Counted from the stretch's first letter, positions 26,724-38,596 are shown. The stretch: 64,000 nucleotides of DNA from Mycolicibacterium bacteremicum (GCF_002086115.1 NZ_MVHJ01000001.1:434001-498000), one strand, 5' to 3'. Notes: generated by a model not told the origin, from the letters alone. Translations and numbers: made by a program.

Positions 26724-27521
26724 ATGGACGACGCGGAATCTGAGATCGTCAAGTGGGATCCCGTCGTCGCCGAACGCATCACGAATCTGGTCGGGCCGAT
26801 CGTCCGCCGCTACTTTCGCGCCGATGTGAAGACTGTCCACAACATCCCACCCTCCGGCGGCGCGCTGATCGTGTCGAATCACTCCGGCGGTGTGCTCACC
26901 CCGGACGTCCTCATCTTCGCTCCGGCGTTCTACGAAGCCTTCGGGTATGACAGACCGCTGCACATCCTTGCCCACTACGGAGTCTTGATGGGTCCATGGG
27001 GATCACTGCTCTCGCAGGCGGGCGCCATCGAGGCCTCGCCGGAGAATGCGTCCGCCGCGCTGCGGTCCGGTGCCGTGGTACTGGTATTCCCCGGCGGCGA
27101 CTACGACGCATTCCGGCCCTCGCAGTCGGCCAACATCATCGACTTCGAGGGACGAACGGGATACGTGCGCACCGCGATTCAGAGCGGCGTGCCGATCGTG
27201 CCGATGGTGTCGATCGGCGGCCAGGAAACGCAGTGGTTCCTGGCGCGCGGAGACAGCCTGGCCCGCCGACTGGGGTTGCACCGGGTGCGGTTCAAGGCGC
27301 TTCCGTTGACGTTCGGACTTCCGTTCGGATTGACGACTGTGCTGCCGGCCAATATCCCGCTGCCGTCCAAGATCGTGATGCGGGTGCTGGAACCGATCGA
27401 CGTGACCGAGGAGTTCGGTGCCGATCCCGACATCGACGAGGTCGACGCGCACGTCCGCTCGGTGATGCAGTCCGCGCTCGACGATCTCGCGCGCAAGCGG
27501 CGCTTCCCCATTCTGGGTTGA
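26724..27521 (+). CDS. Lysophospholipid acyltransferase-type protein (265 aa)
   Basis: The PlsC-type block I appears as VSNHSGGVLTPD, in which the histidine-aspartate spacing is longer than the usual HX4D, and block III is VLVFPGGDYDAFRP. Proteins with this NHSGG variant form an actinobacterial acyltransferase group. Expected reaction: acyl transfer to a glycerol phosphate or lipid acceptor at the inner membrane. No clear TM helix is seen. GAAGGGCG precedes the ATG. Confidence 0.8.
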   Translation: MDDAESEIVKWDPVVAERITNLVGPIVRRYFRADVKTVHNIPPSGGALIVSNHSGGVLTPDVLIFAPAFYEAFGYDRPLHILAHYGVLMGPWGSLLSQAGAIEASPENASAALRSGAVVLVFPGGDYDAFRPSQSANIIDFEGRTGYVRTAIQSGVPIVPMVSIGGQETQWFLARGDSLARRLGLHRVRFKALPLTFGLPFGLTTVLPANIPLPSKIVMRVLEPIDVTEEFGADPDIDEVDAHVRSVMQSALDDLARKRRFPILG

Positions 27522-27549
27522 ACCGGGCAGCCGGCCGGGGACCGCCCCC

Positions 27550-27990
27550 TCAGCGCACCGACCCGGGCGGCATGTCCACGCCGATCTCATCGCAGATCGG
27601 CGGGATGATGATCAGCGATCCGCGCGGACTGCAGAACGGTGTGCCGGGCGGCAGCGGCGGCGGGGGCGGCGGAGGGGTGAACACCGGCGGAGGCGCCGCC
27701 GGACGCGGCGTGCCCGACCACGGATAGATGGTGTTGGTCGTGACATCGACGATGCCCTCGGAGTTCCAGTACCAGTCGTGGCAGACATTCCAATCCCAGG
27801 ACAGCACCTGGCTTCCCGGTATGGCAGGGTCACCCGGACACCAGTGTGTGCAGGTCATGCCGGGCGGACAGTTCCCGCCCTGATAGCTCGGCCCCTCGGC
27901 GTTCGAGGCGGCTGCGCCGAGCAGGGCGCCGGCCAGACCGACACCGCCGGCGATCACCAGCGACGCCACACGTCGCGAAATCGGGTTCAC
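27550..27990 (-). CDS. Secreted Cys/Trp- and Pro-rich protein (146 aa)
   Basis: GTG start with AGGAGA in front. A signal peptide ends near SNAEG. The mature N-terminal half has a distinctive cysteine/tryptophan block (CPPGMTCTHWCPGDP, then WDWNVCHDWYW), which I recall from other mycobacterial secreted proteins without a known role. A Pro-rich linker (nine prolines in PPPPPPPLPPG) leads to a tail with two more cysteines. Location: cell envelope or outside. Confidence 0.7.
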   Translation of the reverse strand: MNPISRRVASLVIAGGVGLAGALLGAAASNAEGPSYQGGNCPPGMTCTHWCPGDPAIPGSQVLSWDWNVCHDWYWNSEGIVDVTTNTIYPWSGTPRPAAPPPVFTPPPPPPPLPPGTPFCSPRGSLIIIPPICDEIGVDMPPGSVR

Positions 27991-28189
27991 ATCGTCTCCT
28001 CACATGGGGCACAGCCGGTCGGCGTTGCCGTGCCATCAGTCGACCGCACCCGCGCCGCTACCGATCCCAATATCCGCCGTCGGTGCCGGTCGCGCGCGTA
28101 AATGACCCGATCAACGGCCCACCGGAGCCACCCGGCGAACGAAGCCGGTCGGGTAATCGGTTCGACCGGTGCACCGCGCAATGCGGTTG

Positions 28190-28195
28190 TACTGT
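28190..28195 (+). promoter_or_regulatory. -10 box TACTGT of the SASA esterase gene
   Basis: TACTGT, then 7 nt, then ATG at 28203: a leaderless arrangement that fixes the start and rules out the long upstream extension. Confidence 0.6.
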
Positions 28196-28202
28196 GCTGG
28201 CC

Positions 28203-29084
28203 ATGCGCACGCCCCGCAATCCCGACGGTGACGCCCCGCTGTGGAAACGGCTGGCCTTCGAGGCGAAGTGTTCCGTCAAGCGTCGGATCGCCCCCAAGGG
28301 CGTCCCGGTCGACCCGCCGAACGAGCCGTATCTGGTCGTTCCGATCCTCGGACAGTCGAATGCCTACGGTATGGGTCTTCCGCTCGACCGCGACGGCGCC
28401 GACAAGCCTCACCCCATGGTGCATCAGTGGGCCAACAGCGGACCGTCGAAGGGCTCCGTCGTTCTGGGCGCCGACCCGCTCTTCCACGAAACCCCTGCGC
28501 GGCGAGTCGGATTCGGGGTCACCTTCGGCAAGGCGCTGGCCGAGGCGACCGGCCGGGCGGTGCTGCTCGTCCCCTGCGCGCGGGGCGACACGTCGTTCCA
28601 TCCCAAGAACGGCTACACCTGGGACATCGCCGACACTAAGACCCGACGCAACCTGTACCGCGAGGCCGTGCAAGCCATCGACGCGGCGCTCGGGCACAAC
28701 CCGGGCAGCACCGTCGCCGTCGTGCTGTGGCATCAGGGCGAATCCGATGTCCCGCTGATGTCCGGGCCGGACTACCAACGCCATCTCGACGCGCTGTTCG
28801 ATGACCTGCGCGCCCGATACGGCCAGGACACCCCCATCATCCTGGGCGGCATGGTGCCCGAGGAGATGGAGCGCAGCGGCAAGGACTATCCGGTCATCAA
28901 CGCCGTGCACGAGGACACCCCGAACCGAAAACCGAACACGGCCTTCGTGCCCGGCAATCGGGGAATGTTCAACAGCGATGTCGATCGGCACTACAACGCC
29001 GAGGGAATCCGCGCCTTGGGCAGCGACATGTGGCTGGCATATGAGCGTCTGGCGGCCGACGCCCTCGCCGAGTACCGGCGCTGA
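28203..29084 (+). CDS. Sialate-O-acetylesterase (SASA)-type carbohydrate esterase (293 aa)
   Basis: The catalytic serine block VPILGQSNAYGMG, the middle LVPCARGDTSFHP and the block LWHQGESDVP match the SASA/CE6 esterase superfamily, which removes acetyl groups from sugars. The last histidine motif (VDRHYNAEGIRALG) supplies the Asp-His pair. There is no signal peptide, so it probably acts in the cytoplasm or leaves by another route. Start set by the -10 box 7 nt upstream. Confidence 0.82.
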   Translation: MRTPRNPDGDAPLWKRLAFEAKCSVKRRIAPKGVPVDPPNEPYLVVPILGQSNAYGMGLPLDRDGADKPHPMVHQWANSGPSKGSVVLGADPLFHETPARRVGFGVTFGKALAEATGRAVLLVPCARGDTSFHPKNGYTWDIADTKTRRNLYREAVQAIDAALGHNPGSTVAVVLWHQGESDVPLMSGPDYQRHLDALFDDLRARYGQDTPIILGGMVPEEMERSGKDYPVINAVHEDTPNRKPNTAFVPGNRGMFNSDVDRHYNAEGIRALGSDMWLAYERLAADALAEYRR

Positions 29085-29085
29085 C

Positions 29086-29379
29086 TCACCCCGGTTCCGG
29101 CACCTCCGCCTCCCACCGCGCCCGGCGCTGCGCATCGGACTGTTCCCACCACGGCGGCCGGCCGCGCTCCCCCAACGCCACCTTGGCCGCCTGCACGCCC
29201 GCGCGCGACGCGGACTCCGCCTCGGAGCCCTTGGTCCGGCGAACCTCCCGGCGCCATGCCATCAGGATGCGCACCAACTCGGCCCGCCGCTCCTCGGGGA
29301 TCGCCGGATCGGTGGCGCGCCAGCGGCGCCCATCGATGACGACATAGTGCCCGTCCTCGGTGGTCTCGGGTTCGGCCAT
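29086..29379 (-). CDS. Conserved actinobacterial small protein (97 aa)
   Basis: The motif HYVVIDGRRWRATDPAIPE followed by an Arg-rich helix and the ending RPPWWEQSDAQRRARWE is familiar from many actinobacterial proteins that databases call, without good reason, 'biopolymer transporter Tol'. No membrane segment or signal is present. Function unknown. It converges on the esterase gene with one base between the stops. Confidence 0.7.
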   Translation of the reverse strand: MAEPETTEDGHYVVIDGRRWRATDPAIPEERRAELVRILMAWRREVRRTKGSEAESASRAGVQAAKVALGERGRPPWWEQSDAQRRARWEAEVPEPG

Positions 29380-29565
29380 CCCTCGATGCTAGGCAAAATC
29401 GGTGGGCCGTGAGAAAAGCCTCTGCCGGAGACCTTTTCGCCGAAATGAATGGCACACCGAGAAATCTCGGTGAGCACAACCGCTGGACACGACCGCGCCT
29501 TCGGGCACGGTGGGTGAGCTCGGCGCACAATGGTGCGACGTGTTCAGAAAGGGATGTGCACCGCC

Positions 29566-30930
29566 ATGACCGACACCACCGCGCCCTTCGGGTTCACCGA
29601 GGATGACCTTCACGCCGCCGATATCGTGGGCGTCACCATCGTCTGGGCCGACAACAACGGCATTCCGCGCGCCCGGACCGTACCGCTGGACCAGTGGCCG
29701 TCGGCCACCGCCAAGGGCGTCGGCATCACTCCCCTCTTTGCGGTGTTCGACACCCACGACGCCATCACGTTCAGCCACGACGGACTACCCGACGCCAGCG
29801 GCGACATCCGGCTGGTCCCGGTGCCCGACCGCACCGTTCCGCTGGCGGGCCAGCCCGCCCTGGCCTGGGCCCCGGGCCGGCAGGTCGGCGCCGACGGATC
29901 CCCATGGCCCTATGACCAACGCGGCGTGCTGGAGCGACAGGTGGACGCGGCGGACGCGGCCGGTCTGCAGATCCGGGCCGGCTACGAGATCGAGTTCTTC
30001 CTCGACCGGTCCGGCGACGGTCCGGACGCCGTTCCCGGCCATGATGGCCCGGCCTACAGTGCGCGGGCGCTCATCACGGTCGACGCCTTCGTCGTTGCGC
30101 TGCTTCGTGACCTGCGGGCCAACCGCGTCCCGGTGGGACAACTGCACGCCGAATACGGCACCGCCCAGATCGAATTGAGCATCGCGCCAACCGATCCGGT
30201 GACCGCCGCCGATCTGCAGCTGCTGGCTCGCCAGACCATCCATGCGACCGCCGCACGGCACGGATTCCGGGCGAGCTTCAGTCCGCTGGTGTTGCCCGGC
30301 GACGCGGGCAATGGCTGGCACCTGCACACGTCGGTGTGGCGCGACGGGTCCAACCTGCTCAGCGGCGACGGACCGCACGGCCTGTCCGATGACGGCGCAG
30401 CCTATCTCGCGGGCCTGCTGCGTGACCTCCCGGCGATCGTCGCCGTCACCGCACCCAGCGAGGTGTCCTTCCAACGCCTTCGCCCCGGCTACTTCTCCAG
30501 CGCCTACGGGTATTGGGGCGTCGAGAACCGCGAGGCGGCGCTGCGTCTGGTCCCGGGAACCGAGTTCACCGGCCGAACCCAGGCCAATGTCGAACTCAAA
30601 CCCTCGGACGCATCCGCCAATCCTTACCTCGCGTTGGCCGCGGTGACCGCCGCGGGCATCGGTGGTATCGCAGACGGACTGAGCCTGCCCGATCCCATCG
30701 CCGCCAATGTCGGCACCTGGTCGGAAGAGCAGCGCCGCGACGCCGGCGTACGGGCGCTGCCGGGTTCGACCGCCGAGGCCGTCGGTGAGCTCCGCGCGAA
30801 CCCCCGCGTATCGGCCGCACTCGGTCCGGACCTGCTCGGCGCGTTCACCGCCGTCCGCGGCGCCGATGCCGCCTGGGCCGCGGACCGCGACGCGGCCGAC
30901 ATCATCACCGCGCACCGCTGGCGTTACTGA
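29566..30930 (+). CDS. Glutamine-synthetase-family ligase (454 aa)
   Basis: A GS-fold ATP-dependent amide ligase: metal/glutamate residues in GYEIEFFLD (about residue 138-146), the ATP/substrate segment NGWHLHTSVWRDGSN (about 250), GYWGVENREAALRL and FTGRTQANVELKPSD. Length matches GS-like enzymes such as GlnA4/PuuA types rather than nitrogen-assimilating GlnA (no adenylylation-site loop recognised). The likely reaction is gamma-glutamylation of an amine. It overlaps the next start by 1 nt, so the two proteins are probably made together. Confidence 0.85.
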   Translation: MTDTTAPFGFTEDDLHAADIVGVTIVWADNNGIPRARTVPLDQWPSATAKGVGITPLFAVFDTHDAITFSHDGLPDASGDIRLVPVPDRTVPLAGQPALAWAPGRQVGADGSPWPYDQRGVLERQVDAADAAGLQIRAGYEIEFFLDRSGDGPDAVPGHDGPAYSARALITVDAFVVALLRDLRANRVPVGQLHAEYGTAQIELSIAPTDPVTAADLQLLARQTIHATAARHGFRASFSPLVLPGDAGNGWHLHTSVWRDGSNLLSGDGPHGLSDDGAAYLAGLLRDLPAIVAVTAPSEVSFQRLRPGYFSSAYGYWGVENREAALRLVPGTEFTGRTQANVELKPSDASANPYLALAAVTAAGIGGIADGLSLPDPIAANVGTWSEEQRRDAGVRALPGSTAEAVGELRANPRVSAALGPDLLGAFTAVRGADAAWAADRDAADIITAHRWRY

Positions 30931-31700
30931 TGAGCGAGCTGTGGGACCGGGTCGTCCCATTCGCCGGTACCGCACCCATACTCGCCGAGCATGCCGCCGC
31001 GGTCCCTCAGGTCGATCAGCTGTGCGGCCCGTTCTGGGCGCGGCTGGCTCTGCTGCTCGGCGACGACGACGCCGAGCAGTTGCCGTCCCAGGTGGAAGTG
31101 GCCAAAGTGGCGGGCACCCGGGTCAATTCGGGCTTGGACAGCGAGGTCCGCCCGCCGGACCAGCCCGCCCATCGCACCGGCTGGGATGAGCTGCCGCACA
31201 CGGAGGAGCCCACACTGGCCGGCACCAGCGGCCGGGAACTGTTGAGCGCCATTGCCAGATTGTCTGCTGACCGACTGGTCGCGGTGCCGGTACCGTCGCC
31301 GGGTAGCCGACTGGACCGCTTTCTATCGGCCATCGCCGGCACCCCGGCCCTGATCATCGCCAACCTCGCCACCTCGGCGTTGTGGGGATCGCACGCCGAA
31401 CCCGTTGCTCTGCAACACTTCCTCGATACCGGCGATGACACCGTCGGTCCCCCACCGGATTGGCGGGTCGGCCATTTCGCCGCACTGTGGGGCCGCATCG
31501 CCGGTGACGGCGGCAACCTGGCCGCGGTCGCCGACACCTATCCGTCGCTGGGCGCCGGCGGCCGACACCTGCAGCCGCTGCCCCGTGTCGCGCGCGCCCT
31601 GTCGGGCCGCGGGCTGCTGATCACGGTGGCCGCGGAGAACAAAGCGGCCATCGACGCGGCGGTGCGGGATGTCGGCCTGTCCACCGGTCTCTGGGATTAA
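30930..31700 (+). CDS. Papain-like-pattern protein coupled to the GS-like ligase (256 aa)
   Basis: I do not recognise the family. The order of residues resembles a papain/C39-type cysteine hydrolase: VDQLCGPFWA (Q30, C32), VGHFAALWG (H182) and VADTYPSLG (D202), followed by a LQPLPRVARAL helix, as in proteins where His is followed by 'xxxDPxxG'. No signal peptide. Its ATG overlaps the ligase stop (TGATG). Inference: an amidase, transferase or inactive relative acting on the ligase product. The fold is unproven. Confidence 0.6.
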   Translation: MSELWDRVVPFAGTAPILAEHAAAVPQVDQLCGPFWARLALLLGDDDAEQLPSQVEVAKVAGTRVNSGLDSEVRPPDQPAHRTGWDELPHTEEPTLAGTSGRELLSAIARLSADRLVAVPVPSPGSRLDRFLSAIAGTPALIIANLATSALWGSHAEPVALQHFLDTGDDTVGPPPDWRVGHFAALWGRIAGDGGNLAAVADTYPSLGAGGRHLQPLPRVARALSGRGLLITVAAENKAAIDAAVRDVGLSTGLWD

Positions 31701-31740
31701 CCGCGCAACCTATCGCCCATGACCGTCGCCTGCACACGAG

Positions 31741-31773
31741 AATGGGGCGGGGCCGCACAGGCCCCGCCCCATT
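31741..31773. terminator. Bidirectional hairpin terminator before katG's end
   Basis: AATGGGGCGGGGCC (31741-31754) and GGCCCCGCCCCATT (31760-31773) form a perfect 14-bp stem with loop GCACA. It separates the ligase operon on + from katG on -. Confidence 0.8.
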
Positions 31774-31785
31774 CATCGCTGAGCG

Positions 31786-34516
<2,731 letters not shown>

Positions 34517-34523
34517 CCCCACC

Positions 34524-34552
34524 AGTGTGGCCCGTAAAGTGGAAACAATCAA
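34524..34552 (-). promoter_or_regulatory. furA promoter with AT-rich FurA-site region, leaderless
   Basis: Read on the minus strand: TTGATT (-35, 34547-34552), a 17-bp spacer, CACACT (-10, 34524-34529), 7 nt, then the ATG at 34516. The AT-rich spacer (TTGTTTCCACTTTA type) corresponds in position to the FurA site described for furA genes of other mycobacteria, whose mRNAs are leaderless. Confidence 0.7.
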
Positions 34553-34706
34553 GAAATCGGCCGAAACTCGTCGCAGACCCGTCCGGTCGACGACACCGTC
34601 CGTACACCAAACGAACGCACAAGGCCGGACGACCGCCCGACTGCGCGGGAGTGTCGTCCGGCCTCGCCTGAACGTGCTGCCGAATAACAGGTTTCGGCCC
34701 GCTACC

Positions 34707-35291
34707 TCAGTGCACCTGCGGGTCCGGCGGGTTGTCGGCAGCGCGACCGGTAGCCGCGTCGAGGACATGGTCCACCGTCGCCGAGACCATCCCGACGGAC
34801 TTGAGCACCGCGGCGTTCGGCGGCGTGTCCGGGTGTGGCCTCGTCGGTGCGATCTTCTTCGCCCGTTCCAGCTTCTCGCCCAGGTCGACCAGCTCCCGGT
34901 GGGAGACCGCCGCCTCGAACTTCGGCCAGACCACCTCCTGCTCGAAGGCGATGTGCTCGCGCCCCAGCGCGACGAACCGTTGCAGTGCTTCGGTGTACCC
35001 GGGCTCGCCGGGTGCACCGTCCTCCAATTGTTGAAGCAGTCGCTTCCCGGCCTGCTCCTGCTCCACGGCGCGGTCGGCCAGTTCGTCACCGTCGTCGAGC
35101 GCCCGCCGGACCGCGGGCCAGAAGTACTGCTCCTCGATGGCCTCGTGCTGGGACTCGGCGATGACCAGGTTGGTCACCATCGTCTCCAGACCGCTGCGCT
35201 GCGCTCCCTCACCGGTGGGTGCGCCGTCGAGGACCTCGAGCATGCCCAGCACGCTTTTGTGGTCTTGTCGCAGGAACGTCAATGCATCCAT
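34707..35291 (-). CDS. Hemerythrin-like domain protein (194 aa)
   Basis: A four-helix HHE cation-binding domain: FLRQDHKSVLGMLEVL, ESQHEAIEEQYFWPAV and GREHIAFEQEVVWPKF supply the His and Glu ligands of a di-iron centre. Family members bind O2, NO or peroxide and have been tied to peroxide response in mycobacteria. Start at MDAL, after AAGGAGGGCGAC. It lies 25 bp after the Mn-catalase gene on the same strand, so the two are probably cotranscribed. Confidence 0.85.
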   Translation of the reverse strand: MDALTFLRQDHKSVLGMLEVLDGAPTGEGAQRSGLETMVTNLVIAESQHEAIEEQYFWPAVRRALDDGDELADRAVEQEQAGKRLLQQLEDGAPGEPGYTEALQRFVALGREHIAFEQEVVWPKFEAAVSHRELVDLGEKLERAKKIAPTRPHPDTPPNAAVLKSVGMVSATVDHVLDAATGRAADNPPDPQVH

Positions 35292-35316
35292 GTCGCCCTC
35301 CTTGTCGGTCGGTCGG

Positions 35317-36210
35317 TCAGCTGGTGGCGGTGTGCTGCTCGTGGGTGAACGGCTTTTCCCCATCCACCGCCGGTTGACCCTCGGGGTTTGTCTCCGCCCC
35401 GGTGTTGTTACGCAATGACGTCCCGAGCCATTGCCGTTCGGGGTCCTCGACGTAGTCCCATTCCACGCCCTCCGGCCACGGCCCCTGGCCCTCGTTCCAG
35501 GGACCCCGCACCGAACCGTCGCCGTTGCTCATGTTGAAGGCGACATTCTGGAAGCGCGGATCACCGGGCAGCTGTCCCGGCGGGAAGTTCACCGGCAGCT
35601 CGTTGAGTGCCGCGGTGAACTGCTGGTAATGGGCCACTTCGCGGGTCATCAGGAAGGTCAGGGTGTCCTGGACGCCCGGGTCGTCGGTGAACTGCTTGAG
35701 GTACTCGTAGACGACCTTGGCCCTGGACTCGGCTGCCAGGTTGTTGCGCAGATCGACCGTGGGGTCGCCGTTGGCGTCGATGAACGCTCCGGTCCAATTG
35801 TTGCCCGCCGAGTCCTTCACGTCGGGACCACCGCCACTGAGCACGAGGAACATGGGATTCACAGCGACCTGGTGGATCGCCTGTTCCTTGCCGGCTTTGC
35901 TGGCCACCGCGGGCATCCAATCGCACCGCTCATGGGCCATCTTGAGGTTGTCGTTGAGTCCGTCGAGCAGCATCGTGATGGTGGTGCCGACAATCTCGAG
36001 GTGACTGAGTTCTTCGGTGGCGATGTCCATGAAGAGGTCGTACATCTTGGGGTTCTTCTCGCGGAGCACGAAGGCCTGCGTGAAGTACTGCAGGGCGGCG
36101 GTGAGTTCACCGTTGGCACCGCCGAACTGCTCCATGAGCAACGACGCGAAACGGGGATCGGGCTCGCTGACCCGCACTTCGAACTGGAGATCTTTATGGT
36201 GAGTGAACAC
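35317..36210 (-). CDS. Manganese catalase (297 aa)
   Basis: A non-heme di-manganese catalase: ligand helices GANGELTAALQYFTQAF, ATEELSHLEIVG (Glu-x-x-His) and MTREVAHYQQF (Glu-x-x-His), plus ESRAKVVYEYL, and the family tail EGVEWDYVEDP. It destroys hydrogen peroxide without heme. The start is GTG with GGGAGG before it; there is no in-frame ATG at the right place. Together with furA-katG it gives two independent catalases within 4.5 kb. Confidence 0.92.
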   Translation of the reverse strand: MFTHHKDLQFEVRVSEPDPRFASLLMEQFGGANGELTAALQYFTQAFVLREKNPKMYDLFMDIATEELSHLEIVGTTITMLLDGLNDNLKMAHERCDWMPAVASKAGKEQAIHQVAVNPMFLVLSGGGPDVKDSAGNNWTGAFIDANGDPTVDLRNNLAAESRAKVVYEYLKQFTDDPGVQDTLTFLMTREVAHYQQFTAALNELPVNFPPGQLPGDPRFQNVAFNMSNGDGSVRGPWNEGQGPWPEGVEWDYVEDPERQWLGTSLRNNTGAETNPEGQPAVDGEKPFTHEQHTATS

Positions 36211-36395
36211 GGGGCCTCCCGGCTCGTCGACAAGACCCGCGACCGGGCTGCGGTCACGGGTTCGTGGATGAATTGCCGCGGATCCGACTGGGCTGTAGAT
36301 CGCGGTGGCGGAGTGGTACCCGGGGCCGCGACGGCCAAACAATGACCTGAACGTCCCTGACCGCAAGGGATATCGACGGTGTGGTGGGCACCGGA

Positions 36396-36401
36396 TAGCG
36401 T
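36396..36401 (+). promoter_or_regulatory. -10 box TAGCGT of the phosphotransferase gene
   Basis: TAGCGT plus 7 nt leads to ATG 36409. An in-frame ATG at 36379 lies upstream of this box and is therefore unlikely to be used. Confidence 0.6.
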
Positions 36402-36408
36402 GACCCGG

Positions 36409-37260
36409 ATGCGTTCTTGGCATGGAGGTCGGCTCAGTGGCAGGCAGGCCGCGCTCGTGGACGGTTGGTTGTCCGAACCGCGACTGCGGGCCGATATGAG
36501 CTGGCCGCACCAGGGCACCCGGGTGCTCGATGTGGAGTGCGGCCTCGGCCGGGTCGTGGTGAAGGCCGCCGGTCCGTCCGATCACCACATCGCGCGGGAG
36601 ATATCGGCGTACCAGGGCTTCACCGACTGCCTGGCACGCACCGGAGACGCCCCGGTCCTGCTGTACTGCGACCGCGATGCGAAGGTGCTGGTGCTGGGCT
36701 ACCTGCCCGGGTCCCTCGCCCAGGGACACCCCGATGAGTTCAGCGCCGCCATCCACCGCAACGCCGGCGCGCTCCTGCGCGCCTTTCACGGCCAGGCGGC
36801 CCGGCCGGACCCCGGATGGGACGCTGCCGCGGTGGCGAAATCGCTTGCCTGGCTTGACAAGCCACATCGGATCAATACCCGCCTGTGTTCCACGTTGCGG
36901 GCCATCCTGACCGGACACCGACCTCAGCCGACGGTTGTGGTTCCCACCCACGGCGATTGGCATCCCAGGAACTGGCTCACCGATTCCGGGACGGTGCGGG
37001 TCATCGACTTCGGCCGCTTCGCGTGGCGGCCCGCGGCCACGGACTTCTGCCGTCTGGCTGCCCAGCAATGGCGCGACCGGCCGGCGTTGGAGACGGCGTT
37101 CTTTGCCGGCTACGGCCATGACCCACGGGAGGCCGCCGGGTGGCGCATGCTCGCGCTGCACGAGGCGATCGGCACCGCCGTGTGGGCCCATCAGGTAGGC
37201 GACGCGGCCTTCGAGCAGCAGGGCCACCGGATGATCCGCGAATCCCTGGAGCTCTTCTGA
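36409..37260 (+). CDS. Aminoglycoside-phosphotransferase-fold kinase (283 aa)
   Basis: The APH/choline-kinase catalytic loop THGDWHPRNWL and metal motif VIDFGRFAW are intact; the N-terminal lobe has the lysine in GRVVVKAAG. These proteins phosphorylate small molecules, not necessarily antibiotics. A separate APH(6)-type kinase is found at 56240. It is divergent from the Mn-catalase gene and converges on a hydrolase gene. Confidence 0.8.
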   Translation: MRSWHGGRLSGRQAALVDGWLSEPRLRADMSWPHQGTRVLDVECGLGRVVVKAAGPSDHHIAREISAYQGFTDCLARTGDAPVLLYCDRDAKVLVLGYLPGSLAQGHPDEFSAAIHRNAGALLRAFHGQAARPDPGWDAAAVAKSLAWLDKPHRINTRLCSTLRAILTGHRPQPTVVVPTHGDWHPRNWLTDSGTVRVIDFGRFAWRPAATDFCRLAAQQWRDRPALETAFFAGYGHDPREAAGWRMLALHEAIGTAVWAHQVGDAAFEQQGHRMIRESLELF

Positions 37261-37272
37261 ACCTGTTGTGAC

Positions 37273-38160
37273 TCAGAACAATTGCGGAGTCGGGGGCGCC
37301 ACGTCATCGAGGAACGCGGTCACCATCGGCACCAGCAGCGCCGATTCCGCCGACAGGCCGATATGTGACATGGCGGGCAACACCACCAACCGGGCGTCCG
37401 GCGACCGCTGCAGCAGCCCGGTGGCGGCCGCCTCGTCATCACCGCCGCCGCGCAGCCGGAACAACCGGACGGCATGCTCCACGGTCAGCGAATCAGTGTC
37501 TCCGACGATCACCATCGTCTTGGCGGTGAGCGCGCGGATGGTCTGCTCGGGAATCTCCTGATCCTCGGCGTTGAGGATCTTCATCTTCGCCAGGTATGCA
37601 CCGAAGGCGTCATCGCCGGGGTTGCGCTCGGCGAACGTCTGCGCCACCGGGGTACCGGCGAACGCCCCTGGTTCGAGCTCGGAGATGGCCGCGGCCATCG
37701 AGGGATGCCAGCCGTCACGATGAAAACTCGCCGACATCAGCACGAGCTTGCCGACCCGTCCGGGATGCCGGATGGCCAGCTGCAGGGCCACCCCGCCGCC
37801 CTGCGAGTAACCCATCACGTCGGCCCGATCGACACCCAACTCGCCCAACAGCGCCGCCGCGTCGTCGGCGAACTGCTCATAGGACATCGTCGGGCGGCCG
37901 TCCGGTGTCCGGCCGTGCCCCTGCTGGTCGAAGGTGATCACCGGCCGGTGGGCGGCAAGCGCTGTGACCCAACCCGGCATCGAATCGGCGGCCATGAACG
38001 CGCCGGGAATCAACAGCAGCGGCGTTCGCGCTCCATCCAGGGACCCGTGCACCTCGTAGTAGAGCTGCAGCCCATTGATCGGTAGGTGACCGGCGGTACC
38101 GGCCGTCACGCGCTTGTCCTCGTCATGGATGAACAGACCAGCGGAGGGCGCACGACTCAT
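37273..38160 (-). CDS. Alpha/beta hydrolase (295 aa)
   Basis: Serine hydrolase with LLLIPGAFMAADSM at the oxyanion site, nucleophile elbow GYSQGGGVALQLA, acid in VGDTDSLTVEHAV, and histidine in PAMSHIGLSAES. Its ATG (38160) is 7 nt after the stop of the SRPBCC gene, so both come from one transcript. Substrate unknown. Confidence 0.82.
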   Translation of the reverse strand: MSRAPSAGLFIHDEDKRVTAGTAGHLPINGLQLYYEVHGSLDGARTPLLLIPGAFMAADSMPGWVTALAAHRPVITFDQQGHGRTPDGRPTMSYEQFADDAAALLGELGVDRADVMGYSQGGGVALQLAIRHPGRVGKLVLMSASFHRDGWHPSMAAAISELEPGAFAGTPVAQTFAERNPGDDAFGAYLAKMKILNAEDQEIPEQTIRALTAKTMVIVGDTDSLTVEHAVRLFRLRGGGDDEAAATGLLQRSPDARLVVLPAMSHIGLSAESALLVPMVTAFLDDVAPPTPQLF

Positions 38161-38167
38161 CGCGTCG

Positions 38168-38596
38168 CTATCGCAACGCCCCGAGGTTCTGAACGGATCG
38201 GCGGACATCGGAGGTCAGCACCTTGGCCACCAGTGACCCGATGGGACCGCTGAGCAGACCACCGGACAGGTCGGCCTGCAGGTGCAGTGCCGACCCGGGG
38301 TTGTTGTCTGCAACCGTCATCTGCAGGGCGATGTGCACGCCACCCTTGCCCGTACCGCGCAACCCGATCAGCCGCGGCTCGTCGTAGTCGGTCACCTGCC
38401 AGTGGATCGTGTTGCGGAAACCCTTGACCTTGATCAGTGACGACACCTGCGTGCCCACTTCGATCACCGGCGGCGGTGGGCTGCGCCAACCGCCGAAGAT
38501 CGTCAGCCATTCGTCGAAGCGGCGCAGGTCCGATGCCAGTTTCCAGGCCTGTTCGGGTGTCAGGTCCGACGACACCGACACATCGACTTTCGCCAT
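38168..38596 (-). CDS. SRPBCC-family protein (142 aa)
   Basis: VDVSVSSDLTPEQAWKLASD and WLTIFGGWRSPPPP form the first strand-helix unit, and the long C-terminal helix is VAKVLTSDVRRSVQNLG, as in polyketide-cyclase-like SRPBCC proteins of mycobacteria. Start MAKVDV at 38596. It is the first gene of a two-gene operon with the hydrolase. Ligand unknown. Confidence 0.8.
   Translation of the reverse strand: MAKVDVSVSSDLTPEQAWKLASDLRRFDEWLTIFGGWRSPPPPVIEVGTQVSSLIKVKGFRNTIHWQVTDYDEPRLIGLRGTGKGGVHIALQMTVADNNPGSALHLQADLSGGLLSGPIGSLVAKVLTSDVRRSVQNLGALR

Noticed and set aside
36409..37260. Antibiotic resistance gene call for the APH-fold protein
   Set aside because: The kinase fold is shared by many enzymes of ordinary metabolism; nothing here identifies an aminoglycoside substrate.
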